Assembly: GCA_905193155.1 (NCBI GenBank)
Contig: CAJJNQ010000006.1
Location: 19,031 to 83,030 of the forward strand
DNA: 64,000 nt
Source of the DNA: an uncultured Christensenella sp.
GTDB taxonomy: Bacteria > Bacillota > Clostridia > Christensenellales > UBA1750
Direction: 5' to 3'
The notes below the pieces were generated by a model. That model ran no database searches. It was not told the origin of the DNA and saw only the letters and a list, made by a program, of their open reading frames with translations. Positions within the stretch are counted from its first letter, which is position 1, and the number at the start of each line of letters is the position of its first letter. This document shows positions 8,323-15,696 of this stretch, in pieces. The position numbers and the translations under genes were made by a program.

Positions 8323-8737
8323 CGGCCCGAACATCAATATGCTGGGCATCCGCGAGCCGGAAATCTACGGCCGCACGACCTATGCGGATCTGGTCAAATA
8401 TATCGAAGAAGTCTGCGCGCGCGAGGGTATCGAGGTCCGCTGTGTGCAGTCCAACCATGAAGGAACCATCGTGGACTATATTCAGGACGCCTATCAGAAG
8501 GTTGACGGCATCGTGATGAACCCCGCCGCCTACACCCATACCTCCGTCGCGATCCTCGACGCGCTCAAGGCCGTGGCGCTGCCCGCGGTGGAAGTCCATC
8601 TTTCCAATATCTACGACCGCGAGGAATTCCGACACCATTCCTACCCCGGCATGGCCTGCATGAAGACCATCTACGGTCACGGCATCCATGGCTATGAAGA
8701 GGCGATCCTCTTTCTCAAGGAGACCCTTGCCAAATAA
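8303..8737 (+). CDS. aroQ: 3-dehydroquinate dehydratase, type II
   Basis: The 144-residue type II enzyme converts 3-dehydroquinate to 3-dehydroshikimate by anti elimination. Key pieces are INGPNINMLGIREPEIYG at residues 5-22, with the catalytic Tyr, then QSNHEGTIVDYIQ, and EVHLSNIYDREEFRHHS with the catalytic His and substrate Arg. It forms dodecamers in characterised cases. ATG 8303 follows GAGGA by 8 nt and overlaps the end of aroE/aroK by 20 nt. No type I AroD is seen in the cluster. Confidence 0.95.
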   Translation: MKLLVINGPNINMLGIREPEIYGRTTYADLVKYIEEVCAREGIEVRCVQSNHEGTIVDYIQDAYQKVDGIVMNPAAYTHTSVAILDALKAVALPAVEVHLSNIYDREEFRHHSYPGMACMKTIYGHGIHGYEEAILFLKETLAK

Positions 8738-8791
8738 AGAAACATCTCAAATTCATTTTCGGAAAAATCCAGAAAGTTAGGCAGTGATTTC

Positions 8792-9808
8792 ATGATTATC
8801 TCCATGAAAAAAGGCGCCCCGGAACAGGAAGTCGGCAAGCTCATTCATTCTTTCGAGGATATGGGTTTGAGCGTGACCATGATCTCGGGCGATAACTATA
8901 ACGTATTTGGTTTGGTGGGCGATACGACGCTGGTAGACGAGGCGCAGATCGCCGTCAACCCCTATGTAGACACCATTACGCGCGTTTCCGCGCCTTACAA
9001 AAAGGTCAACCGCCTCTTCCACCCGGAAGATTCCGTCATCGACTGCGGCGGTGTAAAGATCGGCGGACAGGAAAAGATCGCGGTGATCGCCGGTCCCTGT
9101 TCGGTGGAGGGTCTCGATCCCTTGCTGGAAGATGCGCGCGCGGTCAAGGCCGCAGGTGCGACGATGCTGCGCGGCGGCGCGTACAAGCCCCGCACCTCGC
9201 CCTACGCCTTCCAGGGGCTGGGCACCGAGGGCATTATGGATCTGGTTGAAGCCCGTAAGGAAACCGGCCTGCCCATCGTGTCGGAACTGATGGCAATCGA
9301 GCATCTGGACGAGTTCATCGAAAACGTCGATCTGATTCAGGTCGGCGCGCGCAATATGCAGAACTTTGATCTGCTCAAGGCGCTGGGGCACACCAACAAG
9401 CCCGTGCTGCTCAAGCGCGGCCTGGCCAACACCATTGAAGAGTGGCTGATGAGCGCGGAATACATCATGGCGGGCGGCAATGAAAACGTCATCCTGTGCG
9501 AGCGCGGCATCCGCACGTTTGAAAAATACACCCGCAACACGCTGGATCTTTCCGTCGTGCCGATCGTCAAGGAAAAGACCCATCTGCCCATCATCATCGA
9601 CCCTTCCCATGCCACGGGCGACTGGCGGCTGGTGGAGTCCATGTCTCTGGCGGCGGTCGCGGCAGGTGCTGACGGCCTCATCATCGAGGTGCATCCGCAT
9701 CCGGAAGCCGCATGGTCGGACGGCGCTCAGTCGCTGACCCCGGAACACTTTGCCAAAGTGGTCAAGAAGGCGCGCCGCATTGCCGCCGTCATCGACCGCG
9801 AGCTGTAA
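8792..9808 (+). CDS. aroF: 3-deoxy-7-phosphoheptulonate (DAHP) synthase, type I-beta
   Basis: This enzyme condenses PEP with erythrose-4-phosphate, the entry step of the pathway. Residues 1-~70 form a ferredoxin/ACT-like regulatory domain (MIISMKKGAPEQEV...), typical of the I-beta subfamily found in Thermotoga and many clostridia. The barrel follows with IAGPCSVEG, RGGAYKPRTSPYAFQG, GARNMQNFDLL, LLKRG and IIDPSHATGDW, which supply PEP, phosphate and metal ligands. The length of 338 is normal. The ribosome site before ATG 8792 is weak (AGTTAGG). Although first in the pathway, the gene lies in the middle of the cluster. Confidence 0.95.
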   Translation: MIISMKKGAPEQEVGKLIHSFEDMGLSVTMISGDNYNVFGLVGDTTLVDEAQIAVNPYVDTITRVSAPYKKVNRLFHPEDSVIDCGGVKIGGQEKIAVIAGPCSVEGLDPLLEDARAVKAAGATMLRGGAYKPRTSPYAFQGLGTEGIMDLVEARKETGLPIVSELMAIEHLDEFIENVDLIQVGARNMQNFDLLKALGHTNKPVLLKRGLANTIEEWLMSAEYIMAGGNENVILCERGIRTFEKYTRNTLDLSVVPIVKEKTHLPIIIDPSHATGDWRLVESMSLAAVAAGADGLIIEVHPHPEAAWSDGAQSLTPEHFAKVVKKARRIAAVIDREL

Positions 9809-9824
9809 CAGAGAGGAGCGCCGC

Positions 9825-11102
9825 ATGAAAGTCAAAGTTTATCCCGCGGTCTGCTCCGGCGCGGTGCGCGTGCCGCCATCCAAGTCGCTGGCGCACCGCG
9901 CGCTGCTCTGTGCAGGGCTGGCGGAGGGAACGTCGCGCATCACCGGTGTCTCCTCCTCCGAGGACATGGCCGCGACCTGCGGCGCACTGGAGGCGCTGGG
10001 CGCGAAGGTTGTCCGCAGCGGCGATTGCTGCACGGTTTCCGGCTGCGGCGGCGCACTGTTCGATCTGCCCGAAGCCGCCATCGACTGCCGTGAATCCGGC
10101 TCGACGCTGCGGTTTTTGATCCCGCTGGCGGCACTGGGGCGCAATCCCGTTCACTTGACGGGGCATGGACGGCTGATGGAGCGCTCGCAATCGGTCTACG
10201 AGACGCTGTTTGCACAGCAGGGGCTGCGATTTGAGCGGCAAAACAGCCGCATCACCGTGCAGGGACCGCTGCACGGCGGAAAGATCGTGCTCGACGGCAA
10301 TGTCAGCTCCCAGTTCATCACGGGGCTGTTGTTTTCGCTGCCGCTGCTGCCCGAGGATTCCCGCATCGAGATTCTGCCGCCCTTTCAATCGCGCGGCTAT
10401 GTGGATCTGACGCTGGATACACTGCGGCAGTTCGGCGTGCAAGCCGCTTTTGACGGCGAATATTCGCTGGTCATCCCCGGCGGGCAGTGTTATCAGGCGC
10501 GGGACGCCGTTGTGGAGGGCGATTATTCTCAGGCGGCGTTCTTTGCGGTGCTTTCCGCGCTGCGCGGCGGGATTCGCCTTGCCAATCTGCGTCGGGATTC
10601 CCTGCAAGGCGACAAGGCGGTTTTCCCGATTCTGGCATCCTTCGGTTCGCAGACCCGCTGGGCGGAAGACACCGCCGAAATACTGCCCGCACGCCTGACC
10701 GGACAGCGCATCGACGTATCGAACTGTCCGGACCTTGCGCCGATCCTGTCGGTGCTGGGGCTTTATTCCGAGGGCACGACGGTACTTTGCAATGCGGCGC
10801 GGCTGCGGGACAAGGAATCCGACCGGATCGAGGCGATGGAAACCGAGCTTCGCAAATTGGGCGCGCAGGTGGAAAGCACGCGCGACAGCCTGACCATCCA
10901 CGGCTGGGGCAATCGTCCCGCCTTCCGCGAAACGGAGGTTTCCGGACGGAACGACCACCGCGTGGTGATGAGCCTGGCCATCGCCGCGACGCTGGGCAGC
11001 GCGCCGGTTGTCATCGACGGCGCGGAGGCTATTGCCAAGAGCTATCCTGACTTTTTCAACGACCTGCGCCGCATCGGCGGCCGGGCGGAGGTGCTTTCAT
11101 GA
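9825..11102 (+). CDS. aroA: 3-phosphoshikimate 1-carboxyvinyltransferase (EPSP synthase)
   Basis: AroA transfers enolpyruvyl from PEP to shikimate-3-phosphate. PPSKSLAHRAL near residue 17 binds substrate, RLRDKESDR near 330 and GRNDHRVVMSLA near 380 are conserved catalytic and binding segments. The segment that reads GNAGTxxR in classical class I enzymes is ESGSTLRF here, so the enzyme is a divergent clostridial type. 425 residues is normal. ATG 9825 follows GAGAGGAG by about 6 nt. Its stop overlaps the tyrA start (ATGA). Confidence 0.94.
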   Translation: MKVKVYPAVCSGAVRVPPSKSLAHRALLCAGLAEGTSRITGVSSSEDMAATCGALEALGAKVVRSGDCCTVSGCGGALFDLPEAAIDCRESGSTLRFLIPLAALGRNPVHLTGHGRLMERSQSVYETLFAQQGLRFERQNSRITVQGPLHGGKIVLDGNVSSQFITGLLFSLPLLPEDSRIEILPPFQSRGYVDLTLDTLRQFGVQAAFDGEYSLVIPGGQCYQARDAVVEGDYSQAAFFAVLSALRGGIRLANLRRDSLQGDKAVFPILASFGSQTRWAEDTAEILPARLTGQRIDVSNCPDLAPILSVLGLYSEGTTVLCNAARLRDKESDRIEAMETELRKLGAQVESTRDSLTIHGWGNRPAFRETEVSGRNDHRVVMSLAIAATLGSAPVVIDGAEAIAKSYPDFFNDLRRIGGRAEVLS

Positions 11103-11971
11103 ATCGAAACACACATTTTCTGATCGTGGGGCTGGGGCTGATCGGCGGCTGCTACGCGCGGCGGCTGACGGCGCTGGGCTACATGGTGGACGCGCTGGAC
11201 ATCGACCCCGGCGCACTGGATTACGCCAAAGAAGAGGGCATCATCGCCCGCGGCGCGGAATACTCCGATGAGCTGGTCGGGGATGCGGACTTTGTGATCT
11301 TCGGCCTGTACCCCACGGCTCTGCTGGAATGGCTGCGCGCACACAAGGGAGCGCTGCGTCCCGGCGCGCTGATCACCGATGTCTCCGGCGTCAAGTGCGC
11401 GGTGGTGGACGACGCGCAGGCGATCCTCGCCGGGCAGGACAACGAGTTCATCGCGTCGCACCCCATGGCAGGGCGCGAGACCATCGGCGTGCGCAACAGC
11501 GACGAAAAGATCTTCCGCGGGGCGAACTTCATCATCACCCCCACCGAGAAGAACACGCAGCCTGCCATCGACGCGGTGCACGAGTTGGCAGAAATTCTCG
11601 GCTTCGGCCGCATCTCGATCCTCACGCCGCGCGAGCACGACGAGATGATCGGCTTTTTGTCGCAGCTGACGCACGTTATCGCCATTTCGCTGATGAACTG
11701 CCAGGACAATACGCATCTGGCAGCCTATACAGGAGATTCCTTCCGCGACCTGACGCGCATCGCGCGCATCAACGACAAACTGTGGAGCGAGCTCTTCCTG
11801 CTCAACCGCGATATACTGGAACAGGAGATCGACTCCATCGTAAGCGAACTCAATGCCGTCAAGGGTCTGCTTCAGGCTGGCGACCGCGAAGGACTGCGCG
11901 AAAAAATGCGCCAGTCCACGCTTCGCCGCGCAGCCTTTGACAGGGATAAGCAGGGCGGTGCGGCAAAATGA
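11099..11971 (+). CDS. tyrA: Prephenate dehydrogenase
   Basis: TyrA oxidatively decarboxylates prephenate to 4-hydroxyphenylpyruvate, the Tyr branch. The Rossmann loop GLGLIGG is at residues 11-17, DVSGVK near 97, and the substrate motif SHPMAGRE near 121. It is 290 residues with no C-terminal ACT domain, so it is probably not feedback regulated in the way ACT-bearing TyrA proteins are. It overlaps aroA by 4 nt and azlC by 4 nt, which implies strong translational coupling. Confidence 0.93.
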   Translation: MNRNTHFLIVGLGLIGGCYARRLTALGYMVDALDIDPGALDYAKEEGIIARGAEYSDELVGDADFVIFGLYPTALLEWLRAHKGALRPGALITDVSGVKCAVVDDAQAILAGQDNEFIASHPMAGRETIGVRNSDEKIFRGANFIITPTEKNTQPAIDAVHELAEILGFGRISILTPREHDEMIGFLSQLTHVIAISLMNCQDNTHLAAYTGDSFRDLTRIARINDKLWSELFLLNRDILEQEIDSIVSELNAVKGLLQAGDREGLREKMRQSTLRRAAFDRDKQGGAAK

Positions 11972-12735
11972 CAGCTCTTTCGAAAAAAAGCAATGAATTT
12001 TGGCGCGGAGCGAAGGATGGCCTGCCCATCTGTCTGGGTTACGTTTCGGTGTCCTTCGTATTCGGGCTGATGTGTGTGGAAAGCGGTCTGCCCGTATGGG
12101 TCGCAGCGCTGATCTCCATGACCAACCTAACCTCGGCCGGGCAGTTTGCGGGACTTTCGCTGATTCTCTCCGCCGCACCGTTGGTGGAGATCGGCATCAC
12201 GACCTTCGTCATCAACCTGCGCTATATGCTGATGTCGCTGTCGCTGTCGCAAAAGGTGGATGAAAAGATGTCCACCCTCACCCGCGCAATTCTCTCCTTC
12301 GGCAACACGGATGAGGTTTTCGCGGTCTGCATGCAGCAAAAGGGCGCGGTCACCACGCCGTATCTCTCCGGCCTCATCCTCTGCGTTTACATCGGCTGGG
12401 CGGCGGGCACCATACTCGGCGCGACGGTGACAGGCTTTCTGCCGCCGATGGTGCGCTCGGCGCTGGGCATCGCCATCTACGGCATGTTCATCGCCATCAT
12501 CATTCCCCCGGCGCGCTCCATCCGCCCGGTGCTCTACACCGTGCTGATGGCAGCAGCGATCTCCAGCCTGTTTTATTTCACCCCTGTGCTCAAGGATCTC
12601 TCGCGCGGCTGGGTCATCATCCTGTGCGCGGTACTGGTCTCCGGGCTGATGGCCTGGCGGCATCCGATCAAAACCCAGGAAGAGGAACTGCCCGTGGATT
12701 GTGGAGAGCAGAAGGAGGCACAGCCGCATGAATAA
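11968..12735 (+). CDS. azlC: AzlC family amino acid exporter large subunit
   Basis: A 255-residue multi-pass membrane protein of the AzlC family. The early segment FWRGAKDGLPICLGY and the NLTSAGQFAG and INLRYMLMSLSL segments are family hallmarks. AzlC pairs with AzlD to export branched-chain amino acids in Bacillus subtilis. Here the pair is the last part of an aromatic amino acid cluster, coupled to tyrA by an ATGA overlap. An aromatic amino acid or analogue is therefore a possible substrate; this is inference from context. Confidence 0.88.
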   Translation: MTALSKKSNEFWRGAKDGLPICLGYVSVSFVFGLMCVESGLPVWVAALISMTNLTSAGQFAGLSLILSAAPLVEIGITTFVINLRYMLMSLSLSQKVDEKMSTLTRAILSFGNTDEVFAVCMQQKGAVTTPYLSGLILCVYIGWAAGTILGATVTGFLPPMVRSALGIAIYGMFIAIIIPPARSIRPVLYTVLMAAAISSLFYFTPVLKDLSRGWVIILCAVLVSGLMAWRHPIKTQEEELPVDCGEQKEAQPHE

Positions 12736-13051
12736 CACAGGCTACGTTCTGGCGGCCGTTGCGGTGATGGCGATTGTGACCTACCTGCCGCGCATGCTGC
12801 CGCTGACGCTGGTGCGCAAGCGTATCACCAACCGCTTTTTGCAGTCATTCCTCTATTATGTCCCTTACGCAGTGCTGGCGGCCATGACCTTCCCGGAGGT
12901 GCTGTTTTCCACCTCCAATCTGATTTCCGCGCTGGCGGGGCTGGCGGCGGCATTGATTCTCGCCTTCCGCGGCAAGGGGCTGCTGCCCGTGGCGCTGACC
13001 GCCTGCGGCACGGTGTTCCTCTGCGAACGTCTGCTGGCGCTGATCGGCTAA
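12728..13051 (+). CDS. azlD: AzlD family amino acid exporter small subunit
   Basis: A 107-residue membrane protein with about four hydrophobic segments and the AzlD-type TYLPRMLPLTLVRKR segment near residue 18. ATG 12728 follows AGAAGGAGG and overlaps the end of azlC by 8 nt; an earlier in-frame start at 12701 is inside azlC and has no ribosome site. It is the last gene of the aromatic cluster. I see no clear terminator after it before the decayed gene at 13058. Confidence 0.88.
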   Translation: MNNTGYVLAAVAVMAIVTYLPRMLPLTLVRKRITNRFLQSFLYYVPYAVLAAMTFPEVLFSTSNLISALAGLAAALILAFRGKGLLPVALTACGTVFLCERLLALIG

Positions 13052-13057
13052 AGGGGA

Positions 13058-13556
13058 ATGCACCTATCTGACTCAGCATTCAACTTCGCGCCTATCGCAC
13101 GGAGGATATCCCGCAGATAAACGCGATCCGGAATCGCGTGGCGGAAAACTGCGAGGCCTTCCCGCAGGAAAAAGCGTCGGACAAAGCCTCCGGCGCGGCG
13201 TTCTTTGCCGCGCAGACCTATACCGTCGCGGCAGAAGAGACCGCAACCGGTCGCGTACCGGGGTATATACATTCTTCACCAAACAACACCTGCCTCTGCG
13301 GCTGCATCGCCAACGTGAGCTGCGCTGTGGCCGCTTCCTTCCGCGGACTGCACATCGGTATCAGTGAAAAGCTGGTGCCGGACTGCCTTACGCAGGCCAA
13401 AGCGCACGGCTTCCGCGTGATGCAGCTTAACGCTGCGGTGGCAAGCAGCACGTATGCGCGGCATCTCTACGAGTGATTGGGCTTTGTGCCCCCGGTGGGT
13501 TCCGCTTGAAGGACGAGCGTTGCGAGGACATCTGCCCGTTTTGCCATTTGCTTTGA
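13058..13556 (+). pseudogene. Decayed GNAT N-acetyltransferase gene
   Basis: Joined translation across frames gives a GNAT enzyme. LRAYRTEDIPQINAIRNRV leads, then AAFFAAQTYTVAAEE, then NVSCAVAASFRGLHIG (acetyl-CoA region), QAKAHGFRVMQLNA, and RHLYE-stop-LGFV. Damage is visible in three places: the only plausible ATG (13058) is out of frame with the body; TGA interrupts the YE-LGF motif near 13474 where homologues have Arg; and a frameshift follows before GGFRLKDERCEDICPF. Homologues act on small amines or antibiotics, but the specificity cannot be stated. Confidence 0.8.
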
Positions 13557-13676
13557 TTTTGAACCATTCCTCTTCGAGCGCTTCCCCGATGCCTTGCAAA
13601 CGGCATAAAATTATGATAGGATTGTCATGAAACGAAGAAAAACCTCCACATCCCGTTTTGGGGGAAGGAACAAAGC

Positions 13677-14121
13677 ATGACGATTACCTATAAAGAAGAG
13701 AGATTGTCCGCCGAGGAATATATTGATTTTCTAAAGAGAACCGATCTTGGTTCGCAATATCCGAAAGAGAGATTTCGGGAATGAATCGAAAAGCTGGTTC
13801 AAAACGCCTCCATCAGCCTTGCGGCGCGCAACGAAGATGGAAAAATCGTGGGCGTTCTGTTTGGCCTTACCGATTTTTGTCATTGGCTTTATGTCACCGA
13901 TTTGGGCGTAGATCGAATTACGAAGGCCGGGGAATCGGCACCAAGCTCATGAGAGCGGCGCATGAACTGGCCGGCGGCGAAAAGGACATTGCCCTCTATC
14001 TCGTCGCAAATGAAAAAGCCGTGCCTTTCTATCAAAAGCTGGGCATGACCTTTACAGACGACGTTCTGCAATACAACAAGATCGAATGGACCGGCTTTAC
14101 CGTCCAACAAAACGGAATACA
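13677..14121 (+). pseudogene. Second decayed GNAT N-acetyltransferase gene
   Basis: ATG 13677 has a good ribosome site (GGGGAAGGA). It opens with MTITYKEERLSAEEYIDFLK but meets an in-frame TGA at 13782-13784. The same frame continues as a normal GNAT (NASISLAARNEDGKIVGVLF, YVTDLGVDR) until a frameshift near 13915. It then resumes in another frame with EGRGIGTKLMRAAHELAGG, the acetyl-CoA binding motif, and VPFYQKLGMTF. The original stop is lost or hidden, so the 3' limit is approximate. A terminator follows at 14126. Confidence 0.82.
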
Positions 14122-14125
14122 TACA

Positions 14126-14164
14126 AAAGGCGTGCGTCAGATTGCTCTGACGCACGCCTTTTTT
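14126..14164. terminator. Bidirectional intrinsic terminator
   Basis: AAAGGCGTGCGTCAG pairs perfectly with CTGACGCACGCCTTT, with T runs on both strands. It separates the decayed GNAT gene from the minus-strand membrane protein gene. Confidence 0.85.
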
Positions 14165-14179
14165 GCGTGTTGCCGCTCT

Positions 14180-14398
14180 TTATCGGTCATTGCGATGGCA
14201 GACAAAGAGGCTCTTGAACATCATCACCGCGCCCAGGATGCACAGCGGGATGCCGGCGATCAGGCCGACCACGGTCATGCACAGCACGATGCCAACCACC
14301 AGCAGCACAAGCCCCAGCACAAAGCCAACAAGATGGCCGGTCATATCCAGCACCCAGCCCACAAGCCGGAAGGGCAAGCTCAAAAGATGTCCCAACAT
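14180..14398 (-). CDS. Small two-segment membrane protein, unknown function
   Basis: A 72-residue protein with two long hydrophobic stretches (about residues 22-46 and 48-62) and basic ends. I do not recognise a family. AAGGAGG lies about 10 nt before ATG 14398; an in-frame GTG at 14404 is only 4 nt from that site and less likely. It sits between the eda terminator and a bidirectional terminator, so it appears to be a single-gene unit. Confidence 0.6.
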   Translation of the reverse strand: MLGHLLSLPFRLVGWVLDMTGHLVGFVLGLVLLVVGIVLCMTVVGLIAGIPLCILGAVMMFKSLFVCHRNDR

Positions 14399-14443
14399 GG
14401 TCACCTCACCTCCTTATGGATATGAGGATAGCAAACTTTCATG

Positions 14444-14484
14444 CAAAAAGAAACGCTCCGGGCGCGAAAGCACGTCCGGAGCGT
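14444..14484 (-). terminator. Terminator of the aldolase gene
   Basis: On the minus strand ACGCTCCGG (14484-14476) pairs with CCGGAGCGT (14461-14453), followed by a T-rich tail. Confidence 0.8.
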
Positions 14485-14497
14485 CTGAATTGTCGGT

Positions 14498-15454
14498 TTA
14501 CTTGTTCACCAGGTGAATCGCGAAACCGCCGATCTCGTCCTTGAGGTAGATGGCGTTGAGCTTCTCGCCCTTGTACTTGGCGGTGGACTCGTCAAACTCG
14601 AAGCCCTGAGACTCAAGGTAAGCCTTGGCGCGGACCACAGAGGTGGTACCCACGGCGATGTGGCCGTTCTTGCCCAGGTAAGGAGCCTTCATGCACTCCA
14701 CAGCGGTGCCGGCGAAGGTGGAAGAGTTGCCTTCCTTGACCGCCCAGCCGAACAGCGCGGAGAACTTCTTGGCGACCTTGAGCGCTTCCTCGGGATCGGC
14801 GCAGTTGACGCCGATGTGCTTGAGCTCGAAGCCCAGCATGGTCTTGACCGCAGAGCGGGTCAGCTCGGTGATCTTGGCGAAGTTCTTGGTGGCGACAGCT
14901 TCCTTATCGACCATCCAGGAACCGCCGCAGGCGATGATCTTGTCAAACGCCAGGTAATCCAGCAGGTTCTTCTCGTTCACGCCGCCGGTGGGCATGAACT
15001 TCATCTGACCGTAGGGAGCGGCAACCGCCTTGATGACCTTCAGGCCGCCCATCGCCTCAGCGGGGAAGAACTTGACGACCTTCAGGCCGAAGCTCATGGC
15101 TGCTTCGATATCGGAAGTGGTGGGGCAGCCGGGGAAGATCGGATAACCATTCTTGACACAGTAGCCGACGACTTCAGGGTTGAAGCCGGGGGAAACGATG
15201 AACTTGGCGCCCGCGCCGATGGCACGGTCCACCTGATCGATGGTCAGCACGGTGCCGGCGCCGACGAGCACGTCGGGCAGCTCCTTGGCGACGCGGCGGA
15301 TGGACTCCTCCGCAGCAGCGGTGCGGAAGGTGATCTCCGCAACCGGCAGACCGCCCTCAGCCAGGGCTTTGCAAAGCGGCACAGCGTCGTCCGCATCATT
15401 GAGCACAACCACGGGCACGATGCCCAGGGCTTCGATTTTCTTGTTGATGTCCAT
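14498..15454 (-). CDS. eda: KDPG/KHG aldolase fused to a VOC (glyoxalase-like) domain
   Basis: Residues 1-~205 are a class I 2-keto-3-deoxy-6-phosphogluconate / 4-hydroxy-2-oxoglutarate aldolase. GIVPVVVLND opens it, EITFRTAAAEESI carries the catalytic Glu, VSPGFNPEVV and KFFPAEAMGG follow, with the Schiff-base Lys in the KFFPAE motif and FMPTGGV the phosphate site. It yields pyruvate plus glyceraldehyde-3-phosphate or glyoxylate. Residues ~210-318 look like a single VOC/glyoxalase module (ELKHIGVNCADPEEALKVA, GHIAVGTTSVVRAKAYLES). Typical Eda is ~210 residues, so the second domain is an addition of unknown role. It is divergent from nadE and has its own promoter and terminator. Confidence 0.9.
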   Translation of the reverse strand: MDINKKIEALGIVPVVVLNDADDAVPLCKALAEGGLPVAEITFRTAAAEESIRRVAKELPDVLVGAGTVLTIDQVDRAIGAGAKFIVSPGFNPEVVGYCVKNGYPIFPGCPTTSDIEAAMSFGLKVVKFFPAEAMGGLKVIKAVAAPYGQMKFMPTGGVNEKNLLDYLAFDKIIACGGSWMVDKEAVATKNFAKITELTRSAVKTMLGFELKHIGVNCADPEEALKVAKKFSALFGWAVKEGNSSTFAGTAVECMKAPYLGKNGHIAVGTTSVVRAKAYLESQGFEFDESTAKYKGEKLNAIYLKDEIGGFAIHLVNK

Positions 15455-15533
15455 AAAACGAATCTCCCTTCATATGTCTGTTGTCTGTTGGACAGTCGAT
15501 GCGAGCCGGGATAGGGCTCGCTTCCTTATCTAT

Positions 15534-15562
15534 ATCTTAACGCAACAGATGCCGACTGGCAA
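15534..15562 (-). promoter_or_regulatory. eda: Promoter of the aldolase gene
   Basis: TTGCCA (15562-15557) and TAAGAT (15539-15534) on the minus strand are 17 bp apart. The ~75-nt leader contains a GCGAGCC/GGCTCGC hairpin and repeats of TGTCTGTTG near 15475-15494 that could bind a regulator. Confidence 0.6.
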
Positions 15563-15625
15563 CCGTTTGAACCGAATTTTTCCCATCGGGTTCACGATGC
15601 GGAACTGCGTTTCAAAAAACCGCTC

Positions 15626-15654
15626 TTGACTTCTCCCCCGGAATCGACTACCAT
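15626..15654 (+). promoter_or_regulatory. nadE: Promoter of nadE
   Basis: TTGACT (15626-15631) and TACCAT (15649-15654) are 17 bp apart, about 40 nt before the start codon. Confidence 0.6.
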
Positions 15655-15696
15655 CAAAGCAATCTGAAAACCTTGCTGCAAGGGGGATTTCCAACC

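Noticed and set aside
13782..13784. TGA as a recoded sense codon
   Set aside because: TGA is a clean stop in many genes here, and both GNAT genes also carry frameshifts, so decay explains the data better.
15475..15494. GntR/KdgR-type operator upstream of eda
   Set aside because: The TGTC..GACA arms are only four bases and no regulator gene is near, so it is noted only within the promoter entry.
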